Shown: positions 6,158 to 12,214, counted from the stretch's first letter. The stretch is DNA of 12,214 nucleotides from JBBRFH01 sp038224615 (GCA_038224615.1 JBBRFH010000089.1:1-12214), one strand, 5' to 3'. Numbers and translations: made by a program. Notes: generated from the sequence alone by a model not told the origin.

Positions 6158-7654
6158 TCATGCGGCCTTGGTGGCGTTGGCATTGGGGTTGAAGACACGG
6201 ACGCGGTTGCGGCCGGTGTGCTTGGCGTTGTAGAGGGCAAGGTCCGCAGCCTTGAGGACGTGGGAGAGGGTCTTGAGCGGACTCGCCGGCTCCCAACTGG
6301 CGACGCCGATGCTGGCGGTCACTGGAATCGCCGTACCGCCGTGCTGGATGGGCTTGGCTTGGACGGCCTTGCGGACGGATTCGGCGATGATGGCGGCGAT
6401 CTCACGCGGCGTGTCGGGCAGGACCAGCGTCAGCTCTTCGCCCCCGTAACGGGCGGCGAGGTCCTGCGGGCGTGCGGCACCGCGGACAATCTTGCCGACG
6501 GCCCGCAGCACCTCGTCGCCCGCGGGATGGCCGTAGGTGTCGTTGATGCTCTTGAACTTGTCGAGGTCGATCATCAGCAGCGACAGGGGCTGACCGGCCG
6601 CTTGCGCGTCGACCCACAGAGTCTGCGATTGCTGTTCAAAGCCCGCACGATTGGACAGCCCCGTCAGCCGATCGCTCAGCGCCTGCTGCTTCAGCGATTC
6701 GTTCTGTTGCTGAAGCGTCTGCGCCTGGGCCTGCGATTGCAGCGTCAGGTTGACCAGCGCCTCGTTGGCGCGCTTCAGGATATTGTCGTACGAGTCACTG
6801 CTGCCGAGGTTAATCTCGAACAGGGGGGCGATTTCCTTGGTCTTGGTGCCGATCTCGGTCAGCAGCGCATCGACCGTCGCCGCGTCCATGCCGTGGACGT
6901 TTTTGGCCATCTCGCGGACGGCGGCGATGGCGGTGGCGGGCTCGGCATCGACGAAGACGTCGGCGCAGCGCGTCGCGAGTTGCACGATCTGGCTCAGCGA
7001 CCTCAATTGCGGATCGGTGACGGCATTGGCGTTGTGGTGAAACGCGATCGGGACCGCCAGCAGCGGCGGCAGCTTCCACTGTTCGGCCATCACGCCGCTC
7101 ACCTCGGCGTGGGTCGCCTGGATGGCCTGCATCTCAAGTATCGCGAGGTTCCCGTGCGAGGCGGCACCGCTGACGCATTCGCCGTATTCCTCGCCGAGCA
7201 CCTGGTCAAGCACCAGCATACCGATGTCAGCCAGCAGGCCGATCAGGAAGGCTTCTTCCTGTTGGACGACATTGAGCTTGCAGGCGATCAACCGCGCGGC
7301 GGTGGCGTGGAAGATGCTGTGCTTCCAGTAGACGATGTGCTTGAAGCCCTTGCTCTTGCTCTTGGCAAGATTGCTGACGAGCGAGAAACCAAGGACGAGG
7401 GTTTTGACCGACTGCAGGCCGAGGATCACCAGTGCGTGACTGATCGTACTGACGGCCTGCTGGCGGCCATAGAAACTGCTGTTGACGGTGCGCAGGATCT
7501 TGCCCGATAGCGCCGGATCCTTGCTGATGAGCCGCGCGATCTCGCCAATGTCGACCTCCTCCTTCTGTGCCAGTTCAAGCACCTGGACGGCGATTGTTGG
7601 CAGCGAAGGAAGGCCTGGGCAAGATTTTACGCGTTCGAGCAGGTGCTCGTTCAT
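6158..7654 (-). CDS. HDOD-GGDEF signalling protein (probable diguanylate cyclase)
   Basis: The 498-residue protein has two parts. Residues about 8-205 are an HDOD domain (CPGLPSLPTIAVQVLEL, ISKDPALSGKILRTVNSSFYG, ISHALVILGLQSVKTLVL); the HD position reads LLADIGMLV (about 140-148), so the His of a hydrolytic HD is absent, as is common in HDOD. A Gln-rich coiled stretch (about 293-326) leads to a GGDEF domain (about 327-490): SDRLTGLSNRAGF, MIDLDKFKSINDTYGHPAGD, GGEEL at 404-408 and DLALYNAKHTGRNRV. GGEEL is an active-type variant, and RPQD at 395-398 has canonical inhibitory I-site spacing. It should make cyclic di-GMP in the cytoplasm with product inhibition, with HDOD as sensor or partner module. 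The ATG at 7654 is chosen because the domain starts there; the frame can extend to 7750, but those 32 residues are low-complexity and unlike the family. No strong Shine-Dalgarno. Confidence 0.9.
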   Translation of the reverse strand: MNEHLLERVKSCPGLPSLPTIAVQVLELAQKEEVDIGEIARLISKDPALSGKILRTVNSSFYGRQQAVSTISHALVILGLQSVKTLVLGFSLVSNLAKSKSKGFKHIVYWKHSIFHATAARLIACKLNVVQQEEAFLIGLLADIGMLVLDQVLGEEYGECVSGAASHGNLAILEMQAIQATHAEVSGVMAEQWKLPPLLAVPIAFHHNANAVTDPQLRSLSQIVQLATRCADVFVDAEPATAIAAVREMAKNVHGMDAATVDALLTEIGTKTKEIAPLFEINLGSSDSYDNILKRANEALVNLTLQSQAQAQTLQQQNESLKQQALSDRLTGLSNRAGFEQQSQTLWVDAQAAGQPLSLLMIDLDKFKSINDTYGHPAGDEVLRAVGKIVRGAARPQDLAARYGGEELTLVLPDTPREIAAIIAESVRKAVQAKPIQHGGTAIPVTASIGVASWEPASPLKTLSHVLKAADLALYNAKHTGRNRVRVFNPNANATKAA

Positions 7655-7842
7655 GGTTAGGTGTCCCGGCGTGGGAGGTGCTTGATTGTCCGCGCCGTCA
7701 CGCTCGCCATGAGCGCCCACGCTGTCGGGCATTCGTACACCTGCCACCATGCGTATCGGCCGGATGCGGCGGCGGCTTTGGTGCCAGTCGCTGGTATTTC
7801 CCCATTGGTCCGAGAAGATCGGGCTGCACGCGCGAACGGGCG

Positions 7843-8034
7843 TTAGAAGAGGAAATACTTCACCGAAATCGCCAGCGTCGCGAGGATGAGCACGAACAAG
7901 GTCATCTCGATCCAGAACAGCTTGCCGCCGCCCAGTACCGTCACCCGGCGACGCATCGTCCGATATACGGCCTGATCGGCGCGGTGCGCGCGACGCGTGG
8001 AGACCTTCTTACTGGATGACTTGTTGACGCGCAT
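7843..8034 (-). CDS. Small basic single-pass membrane protein, unknown
   Basis: 63 residues: a strongly basic N-terminus (MRVNKSSSKKVSTRR and MRRR) followed by a C-terminal hydrophobic segment, about residues 41-62, ending at the stop. By the positive-inside rule, the basic half would be cytoplasmic. It begins 48 bases after the gatB stop on the same strand and may be the last gene of that transcript. No Shine-Dalgarno is evident and I recognise no family; it does not match SecE despite its size. The clean basic-then-membrane pattern favours a real gene, but chance cannot be excluded. Confidence 0.5.
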   Translation of the reverse strand: MRVNKSSSKKVSTRRAHRADQAVYRTMRRRVTVLGGGKLFWIEMTLFVLILATLAISVKYFLF

Positions 8035-8082
8035 GGTAGAGATACGCTCACTGCGCAGGCGGCCGGCGACACGGGCATCACA

Positions 8083-9594
8083 TCACGCGAGCTTTTGCTT
8101 CAACCGCTCCTGGACCATCTTGGGGTTGAAGCCCTTACCCTGCTTCATGACCATCCCGACGACGGCGCCAAGCGCGCTGGCCTTACCGGTACGATAGTCC
8201 TGCAGCGGCTTGGGGTTCTGTGCGATTACAGCATCGATCGCGACGTCGATGGCGCTGGTGTCGCTCACCTGCATCAGGCCAAGGTCGGTCGCAAGCTGCT
8301 CTGTCGCGGTGGTCAGCGCGGCGGCACCGCTGGCGATCTTATCGAACAGCGCCGCGGCGTTGCTGGCACCGAGCTTGTCCGAGTCGATCAAGTGGGCCAC
8401 GTCACGGAGCCGTTCGCTTGAAATCCCGAGTTCGTAAACCGGGCGCTTCACCACGTTCGCGAGTTGCGCAAGCACGTTGATGATCAGGTTGGCGGCCCGC
8501 TTGGGATCGGCCCCGAGCTGCACGACGGCGTCGTAGTAGTCGCCCAGCTTGCGGTCGGCGGCTATCGTGGTCGCGTCAACGAGGCTGAGTTTGGTCACGT
8601 CGATGTAGCGCTGACGGCGCTGAGCGGGGAGCTCGCCGACCTGCGACTTGAGCTCCGTCAGCCACGCGTCGTCGACTTCGACGGGCATCAGGTCCGGGTC
8701 GGGGAAGTACCGGTAGTCGTTGGCCTCTTCCTTGTCGCGCTGGTGGAACGTGCTCTGCGTATCCTCGTCCCATCCGTACGTGCTCTTCTTCCCTGGGTGG
8801 CCCGTTTCTTCCCACTCGCGGATCTGCCGCTGAACCTCATACGCCGTCGCGCGCTCCAGCACGCTGAAGCTGTTCAGATTCTTGATCTCGGTGATCGCAG
8901 TCTTGTGAACGGCGCCGTCCTGGTCGGTGATGTGGGCATTGATGTTCGGCTCGAACCGCATTTGCCCGAGCTGCATCTGGCCTTCGCTGACGCCCAGGTA
9001 CTGCACGAGCCGCTGCAACTCCTGCGCGAACGCGGACACATGCTTCGGGTCGGAAAAATCCGGCTCGGTCACGATCTCCAGCAGCGGCGTGCCGGCCCGA
9101 TTGAGGTCGACGATTGACCAGTCGATGTGATAACCGCCTGGCGCATCGTGCAGCAACTTGCCGGCATCTTCTTCCAGGTGCGCCCGGCGGATGCGGATGG
9201 GCTTGATCTCATCGCCGACGACGAGGTTGAACAGCCCCTCGTTGCACAGCGGCAGGTCGTATTGGCTGATCTGGTAGTTCTTCGGCAAATCGGGGTAGTA
9301 GTAGCTCTTGCGATCCCACTTGGTGAACTTGGCGATTTTGCAGCCGAGCGCCAGGCCGGCCTTGATGGCGTACTCGACGGCCCGCTTGTTCATCACCGGC
9401 AGCGACCCCGGCAGGCCAAGCACCTGCTCATCGACCGCGGTGTTCGGTTCCGGCGGCGCGTCACCGGCGCGCATGGCGCCGCTGGCGTTGGCGACGCCGG
9501 TGAACATCTTCGTCCGCGTGGCGAGTTGGACGTGGATTTCCAACCCGACCAGGACTTTGTACGACACGCAGGTTCGTGTTTTCTGAACTGACAT
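8083..9594 (-). CDS. gatB: Aspartyl/glutamyl-tRNA(Asn/Gln) amidotransferase subunit B
   Basis: This 503-residue protein has the usual GatB length. In the GatCAB complex it phosphorylates Glu-tRNA(Gln) or Asp-tRNA(Asn) with ATP and passes ammonia from GatA to make the amide. Visible: GLEIHVQL (17-24), LPGSLPVMN (61-69), DRKSYYYPDLPKNYQIS (94-110), RRAHLEEDAGKLLHD (136-150), NRAGTPLLEIVTEPD (165-179), EIKNLNSF (236-243), DYRYFPDPDL (293-302), and the C-terminal YqeY-like tail ending GMVMKQGKGFNPKMVQERL. Two conserved stretches are altered: the usual EEGSxRCDANVS region reads SEGQMQLGQMRFEPNIN (203-219), and EEAHDYRYF is EEANDYRYF. The start at 9594 is where the family begins; the frame upstream to 9921 is antisense. 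gatA and gatC are not in the window. Confidence 0.95.
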   Translation of the reverse strand: MSVQKTRTCVSYKVLVGLEIHVQLATRTKMFTGVANASGAMRAGDAPPEPNTAVDEQVLGLPGSLPVMNKRAVEYAIKAGLALGCKIAKFTKWDRKSYYYPDLPKNYQISQYDLPLCNEGLFNLVVGDEIKPIRIRRAHLEEDAGKLLHDAPGGYHIDWSIVDLNRAGTPLLEIVTEPDFSDPKHVSAFAQELQRLVQYLGVSEGQMQLGQMRFEPNINAHITDQDGAVHKTAITEIKNLNSFSVLERATAYEVQRQIREWEETGHPGKKSTYGWDEDTQSTFHQRDKEEANDYRYFPDPDLMPVEVDDAWLTELKSQVGELPAQRRQRYIDVTKLSLVDATTIAADRKLGDYYDAVVQLGADPKRAANLIINVLAQLANVVKRPVYELGISSERLRDVAHLIDSDKLGASNAAALFDKIASGAAALTTATEQLATDLGLMQVSDTSAIDVAIDAVIAQNPKPLQDYRTGKASALGAVVGMVMKQGKGFNPKMVQERLKQKLA

Positions 9595-9605
9595 AGCAGA
9601 TGCCG

Positions 9606-9633
9606 AGTATAGGGATTCACGGTTGGACTGGAA
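9606..9633 (-). promoter_or_regulatory. Candidate gatB promoter
   Basis: On the minus strand TTCCAG (9633-9628), 16 bases, TATACT (9611-9606). The -10 box is strong and the -35 weak. It lies 11 bases before the gatB ATG, predicting a leader of about five bases and no Shine-Dalgarno. Confidence 0.45.
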
Positions 9634-9645
9634 GCCGCGTAAAAT
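9616..9645 (+). promoter_or_regulatory. Candidate promoter for the SHOCT-like gene
   Basis: TTCACG (9616-9621), 18 bases, TAAAAT (9640-9645). The -10 box ends six bases before the ATG at 9652, so transcription would start about at the start codon. It overlaps the divergent gatB promoter candidate, so the two could compete. Weak -35. Confidence 0.35.
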
Positions 9646-9651
9646 GGGTGC

Positions 9652-9981
9652 ATGGTTCCGCTCCCTATTGCCTCCGCCGATGCTTCTGACGCGATCGTCC
9701 CAACGCTTATCCTGCTGGCGATCGTCGCGGTCTTGATCGCAGTGATCGCGCTGTCCCGTCGGTACCTCTTCAAAGGCGAGGACCTCGGCGACGATCCGCT
9801 GGCGGGCTTCAGCCTGGGGTCGCTGCGGCAACTGGTCAAAGAAGGAAAGATGACGCCGGAAGAGTACGAGAAGGCCAAATCGCAGCTCGTGCAGGCGGCG
9901 CACCGGCAGATCGATCGTCAATCTCCCCCGCCGTCAGAGATAGCCGCCGAGCAAAAGCCGCGGGATGGCGACCCACTTTGA
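9652..9981 (+). CDS. Small membrane protein with SHOCT-like C-terminal motif
   Basis: 109 residues: a short N-terminus, one membrane helix (about 14-34, IVPTLILLAIVAVLIAVIAL), then a basic YLFKGEDLG stretch. Residues 55-82 read LGSLRQLVKEGKMTPEEYEKAKSQLV, the short SHOCT-type helical hairpin (L..L...G.it.eEye..K..ll), and a proline-rich tail follows. SHOCT modules are frequent in small bacterial membrane proteins; function is unknown. The ATG at 9652 has no Shine-Dalgarno. It is divergent from gatB across 57 bases; the next plus-strand gene is 218 bases away with its own promoter candidate, so it is probably a separate unit. Confidence 0.75.
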   Translation: MVPLPIASADASDAIVPTLILLAIVAVLIAVIALSRRYLFKGEDLGDDPLAGFSLGSLRQLVKEGKMTPEEYEKAKSQLVQAAHRQIDRQSPPPSEIAAEQKPRDGDPL

Positions 9982-10094
9982 CGCACGCCCGTCGTGCCGT
10001 TTCCGCCCGCAAATCATGGTCCCTGTCGTTGCTGAATGACGCGATCGCCTGGCCAGTGGATCGGGGAATCACCTGTTCGCCGGTTAGCGGCGGT

Positions 10095-10124
10095 TTGACC
10101 GCAAGTTGCGCCATTGGGTATCCT
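10095..10124 (+). promoter_or_regulatory. Candidate promoter for the PQQ lipoprotein
   Basis: TTGACC (10095-10100), 18 bases, TATCCT (10119-10124), about 75 bases before the GTG at 10200. The rest of the 218-base gap (9982-10199) contains no gene that I can support and no terminator for the SHOCT-like gene. Confidence 0.45.
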
Positions 10125-10184
10125 TACCAAACCGCAGGGCGCCGAGTCGCATTGCGGGCGCCGCCGCAGCCGGAGAGACACCCA

Positions 10185-10190
10185 GAGGAG
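10185..10190 (+). promoter_or_regulatory. Shine-Dalgarno fixing the GTG start
   Basis: GAGGAG nine bases before GTG 10200. It is the best ribosome-binding site in the window, and it decides for this start over the open frame that reaches back to 9978. Confidence 0.75.
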
Positions 10191-10199
10191 CCCTACACC

Positions 10200-11396
10200 G
10201 TGAAACGCACCCCGCAGAAGTTATTTGCCACCCTTCTTAGCACCGCCGCCATCACCCTGGCCCTTGGCGGGTGCGCGTCGAAGGAGAAACCCCACACCGA
10301 GGTCGGCGACATCCCGCCCGGCTCGTTCGTCAAGAGCTGGGAAGCCGAGGTCGACGTCAAGTCCATCACGCAGATCTACCTTGGCGACCAGACCTTGCTC
10401 GTGTACGGCAAGGACAACCAGATCATTGCCTACGACACCAAGGGGGGCCTGAAGTTCCGCACGAAGATCGGCGACCGAGGCGACGTCGTCGGCGCCCCTG
10501 CTGTCCAGCCCGACCGCATCCTGTTCCCGATGGGCTCGACGATCGAGGTGGTCACCCAGCGCGGCACCCACCAACCGACCATAACGCTACCCCAGGCAAT
10601 CCGCTCGCCGATCGTCGCCGTCGGCCAGACCGTCTACGCCGGCACTGACTCACATACCGGTGCCCGCCTGTCGGCGATCGCGCTCGATCGCGAGCACCCC
10701 CGCTTCCGCCGCGAGGTGCTGACCCGCAGCGTCATCGACACCAAGCCCGCCCTTCACGACAACGTCGTCTACGCCGCCACCGGTGACGGGCGCGTCTATG
10801 CCGTCAACTCCGACCTTACGCAATTGTGGCCGCTCGCGCCCGAGATGCCCGACGGCATCTTCCACACCGACGGCCGCATTGAAGCCGCGATCAAGGCCGA
10901 TGAAGGCGGTGTCTATGTGCCCTGCACGGACAACAAGCTCTACTGCCTCGATCTCGTCACCGGCAAGGTGCGTTGGCAGTACATTGCAGGCGTGCCGCTA
11001 ACCGACAGCCCCATCCCCACCAGCGACACCGTTTACATCAACGTGCGCGGTAAGGGCATGGTCGCGTTGGACAAGAAGGCCGGTGTACAGTTCCGCCAGC
11101 CGCGTTGGAGCAACGACGACGCCAGGCAGTTGCTTGCCGACGACGCCAAGTACGCCTACGTCCTCACCAACGCCGGCCGCATCCTGGCGTTGGATAAGGC
11201 CACCGGCAAGGTCGCCTTCCAGTCCGAGCGCGACGATTTCGTCTCCGGCATCACGCACGTGGACTCGAAGGATTCGACGATCTACGTCCTGACCAAGAGC
11301 AACGACCTCATGGCCATCCGCCCCGTCCTCAAGACGGGCGTGGTAGGCGAACTGGTTATGCTCGACACGCGCGATACCACGACCGCCACGCCCTGA
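10200..11396 (+). CDS. PQQ-repeat beta-propeller lipoprotein (BamB-like)
   Basis: 398 residues from a GTG start supported by GAGGAG. Residues 1-25 form a lipoprotein signal with lipobox LGGC (Cys25). The remainder is a PQQ-like beta-propeller: blade motifs include NQIIAYDTKGGLKFRT (73-88), GRVYAVNSDLTQLW (197-210), NKLYCLDLVTGKVRWQY (245-261), GMVALDKKAGVQFRQ (286-300), GRILALDKATGKVAFQ (326-341) and a last NDLMAI (368-373). The x(V/L)xALDxxTGKvxW pattern is that of PQQ enzymes and of the outer-membrane assembly lipoprotein BamB. No PQQ cofactor-binding residues of a dehydrogenase are recognised, so a structural or scaffolding role in the envelope is likelier; identity with BamB is not shown and no other bam gene is nearby. 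It stands alone between a promoter and a strong terminator. Confidence 0.85.
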   Translation: MKRTPQKLFATLLSTAAITLALGGCASKEKPHTEVGDIPPGSFVKSWEAEVDVKSITQIYLGDQTLLVYGKDNQIIAYDTKGGLKFRTKIGDRGDVVGAPAVQPDRILFPMGSTIEVVTQRGTHQPTITLPQAIRSPIVAVGQTVYAGTDSHTGARLSAIALDREHPRFRREVLTRSVIDTKPALHDNVVYAATGDGRVYAVNSDLTQLWPLAPEMPDGIFHTDGRIEAAIKADEGGVYVPCTDNKLYCLDLVTGKVRWQYIAGVPLTDSPIPTSDTVYINVRGKGMVALDKKAGVQFRQPRWSNDDARQLLADDAKYAYVLTNAGRILALDKATGKVAFQSERDDFVSGITHVDSKDSTIYVLTKSNDLMAIRPVLKTGVVGELVMLDTRDTTTATP

Positions 11397-11459
11397 GCCA
11401 CCCGACGCGACCCAAGGCATCACGCCCCATCGCGCCGCCTTCCGACGCGCACGATACCC

Positions 11460-11489
11460 AAAGCCCCGGCCACGCCTGGCCGGGGCTTT
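11460..11489 (+). terminator. Rho-independent terminator of the PQQ lipoprotein gene
   Basis: AAAGCCCCGGCCA (11460-11472) pairs perfectly with TGGCCGGGGCTTT (11477-11489) around a CGCC loop: a 13-bp stem ending in TTT. It is 63 bases after the stop codon. Confidence 0.9.
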
Positions 11490-11534
11490 CCTTGCGCCCG
11501 GTTCATCCAGACCCTCGAGCGTCACGTCGGCACG

Positions 11535-11569
11535 AAAAAAAGCCCACGGTGCGAGCACCGTGGGCTTTT
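11535..11569. terminator. Bidirectional terminator facing the groEL remnant
   Basis: A 15-bp perfect inverted repeat, 11538-11552 with 11555-11569, has a core of GCCCACGGTGC. The minus-strand side ends in seven T (11541-11535) and the plus side in four. The stronger T run serves minus-strand transcription, that is, the gene whose stop is at 11608-11610. It lies 49 bases after the plus-strand terminator and backs it up. Confidence 0.9.
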
Positions 11570-11607
11570 CGATTGTGAACAGACACGATGTCGTCGCGAG
11601 CGTTGGC

Positions 11608-11626
11608 TTAGAAGCCCATCCCCCCC
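11608..11626 (-). pseudogene. groL: Last codons of groEL, cut off by the insertion
   Basis: On the minus strand the bases before TAA (11610-11608) read GGG GGG ATG GGC TTC, preceded by ATG whose first two bases come from the insertion: Met-Gly-Gly-Met-Gly-Phe-stop. Gly-Gly-Met tails ending like this are characteristic of GroEL, and a terminator with a strong minus-strand T run follows at the expected distance. Upstream on the minus strand there is only the mobile element, then non-coding GC-rich sequence. The gene was therefore split, with the body elsewhere or lost. The evidence is short (six codons), and the run of G could belong partly to the element's end, so this call is tentative. Confidence 0.45.
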
Positions 11627-11651
11627 ATAAGAGTTAACTTAACGTGACGGC
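11627..11651 (+). repeat. Left terminal inverted repeat
   Basis: Starts ATAAGAGTTAA. Against the right end it matches 11 of 11 and then 8 of the next 14 bases (19/25 overall). The flanking C run (11620-11626) also faces a C-rich run outside the right end, read in the same orientation. Confidence 0.8.
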
Positions 11652-12127
11652 GATCCGGCCAGTCGGTATGTTGCCGATCATCGATGCCATCGCACGGAAG
11701 CGGATTCTCGATGTTGATGCAGAGTGGGAGTTGGTCAAGGGACTATTGCCCCTCGGGCGGCAGGATAAAGCCAAGCCGTTGGGCGCGGTGCGGCGATTAC
11801 GCGGCATCGGCAGCGTGGAAGCGTTGCTGCGGATTCTTCTGGTGCATCTGGCCGACGCCAGTTCGCAGGCATGGCTCAACGGCAAATTGCTGGTGGCGAT
11901 GTTGGTCGAAAAACTCTGGCAGTACGCGGAGGATTTTTCCCCCTGGGGATACGACCTGCCGGAGCCGGCGTAGTCGGTGGCGTGAGCAAACCTATCTGTT
12001 CCGCGAACTGGCGAGCGTGTTGATTCCGCCGCAGCGCCTCAAGGCAACGATTGCCGCCTGGCCCACCTGCCGACAGAAACTCGCCGAAGACCCGCGACGC
12101 CGCCAGAGGGCAGTTCTGTTACTTTAA
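11644..12127 (+). pseudogene. IS4-family transposase remnant, core deleted and frameshifted
   Basis: The first frame (GTG 11644, or ATG 11668, to 11973) encodes about 109 residues. Its first part, RRLRGIGSVEALLRILLVHLAD, matches the IS4 N-terminal pattern (RGIxSxexLLRLlLxhl). It jumps straight to the C-terminal pattern SQAWLNGKLLVAMLVEKL and FSPWGYDLPEP. The usual 250 or so residues between these, with the DDE catalytic residues, are missing. After the stop at 11971-11973 the C-terminus continues in the next frame, SRWREQTYLFRELAS to ...AEDPRRRQRAV, ending at 12127. So there is one large internal deletion plus a one-base-type frameshift. It cannot encode an active transposase. Confidence 0.8.
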
Positions 12128-12134
12128 CTCTTAT
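12110..12134 (-). repeat. Right terminal inverted repeat
   Basis: The reverse complement starts ATAAGAGTTAA and partners 11627-11651. The C-terminal transposase frame stops inside it (TAA at 12125-12127), as is common for IS elements. Confidence 0.8.
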
Positions 12135-12156
12135 CGGGGGAGGGGGGACGGAGGCA

Positions 12157-12192
12157 CCTTGCGCGCTCCACGGAGCGCGGCCTCATTGAAGC
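12157..12192 (+). repeat. GC-hairpin repeat ending ATTGAAGC, possible CRISPR repeat (single copy in window)
   Basis: CGCGCTCC (12162-12169) and GGAGCGCG (12172-12179) form a perfect 8-bp inverted repeat; then GGCCTCATTGAAGC ends at 12192. A GC-rich palindrome followed by a 3' ATTGAAGC (close to the ATTGAAAC end of many CRISPR repeats), within about 36 bases, resembles a CRISPR repeat read on the plus strand. Only 22 bases remain after it, and these hold a second hairpin, GCGGC-GGAA-GCCGC (12196-12209), unlike a typical spacer. It could therefore be another dispersed or tandem hairpin repeat. No cas gene is in the window. One copy cannot prove an array. Confidence 0.35.
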
Positions 12193-12214
12193 TCGGCGGC
12201 GGAAGCCGCGGGCG

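Larger units (their letters stand above)
11627..12134 (+). mobile_element. 508-bp internally deleted IS4-family element (MITE-like)
   Basis: The element is bounded by ATAAGAGTTAA at 11627-11637 and its reverse complement at 12124-12134. It contains only the N-terminal and C-terminal parts of an IS4-family transposase, with the catalytic DDE core deleted and a frameshift near the junction of the C-terminal part. A complete IS4-type element would be about three times longer. Both ends survive, so a full-length relative could still mobilise it. There is no evident target-site duplication: the left flank is C-rich and the right flank G-rich, not direct copies, which suggests later rearrangement, or ends that extend into those runs. 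Confidence 0.8.

Noticed and set aside
6218..7510. Plus-strand 430-residue open frame
   Set aside because: Antisense to the HDOD-GGDEF gene; Gly/Asp/Leu/Gln-rich shadow with no domain pattern.
7655..7750. 32-residue N-terminal extension of the HDOD-GGDEF protein
   Set aside because: The HDOD family begins just after MNEHLL; the extension has no conserved look or ribosome site. The 7655-7842 gap otherwise shows nothing I can support.
9595..9921. N-terminal extension of GatB
   Set aside because: It is antisense to the SHOCT-like gene, and GatB begins at GLEIHVQL close after 9594.
10873..10897. CGCATTGAAGCCGCG inside the PQQ lipoprotein, resembling the edge repeat
   Set aside because: It lies in a conserved coding frame (GRIEAA) with no flanking long stem; a chance match.
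11615..12145. Search for a direct target-site duplication around the mobile element
   Set aside because: Left C-rich and right G-rich flanks are complementary rather than direct repeats, so no duplication is claimed.

Overview
The window is high-GC bacterial chromosome, gene-dense, with short divergent gaps, overlapping operon genes and few clear Shine-Dalgarno sites. A PQQ-repeat lipoprotein, a PD40/TolB-like lipoprotein, an HDOD-GGDEF protein, a divergent GatB and a fossil IS4-family element together suggest a planctomycete, perhaps of the Phycisphaerae type. That assignment is inference and no single marker here proves it.

Layout. Positions 1-996 (minus) hold the first 332 residues of a multi-pass membrane protein that joins a PGPGW-type segment to the start of a lysylphosphatidylglycerol-synthase/flippase-like membrane domain; it leaves the window. 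Divergent from it is a tightly overlapping plus-strand trio (1081-2874): hypoxanthine phosphoribosyltransferase (hpt), a two-helix membrane protein with a bacterial PH-like domain, and a truncated aldo/keto-reductase-like protein. It converges, with a 13-base overlap, on a minus-strand pair (2862-4769): an amidohydrolase of the aminodeoxyfutalosine/SAH/guanine deaminase type and an unrecognised helical protein that may be a degenerate HD domain. Divergent from that is a six-blade PD40 lipoprotein (4821-5927).

A minus-strand block follows: tRNA-Gly(GCC) with its own promoter and terminator, an HDOD-GGDEF signalling protein, a 63-residue basic membrane protein, and gatB. Divergent from gatB are a small SHOCT-like membrane protein and a PQQ/BamB-like lipoprotein (10200-11396), which has the best Shine-Dalgarno in the window and ends at a strong terminator.

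The right end (11500-12214) is the most unusual part. A bidirectional terminator is followed by what looks like the last codons of groEL (minus strand, Met-Gly-Gly-Met-Gly-Phe-stop, with the first Met partly supplied by the insertion). These are cut by a 508-bp element with 11-bp perfect (25-bp imperfect) terminal inverted repeats. The element carries only the two ends of an IS4-family transposase, with the catalytic middle deleted. Beyond it there is no groEL coding sequence. Instead there is a GC-rich hairpin ending in ATTGAAGC, which resembles a CRISPR repeat or a hairpin-repeat family, followed by a second GC-rich hairpin that runs to the window edge. Most genes are housekeeping or envelope functions; the right edge deserves attention.
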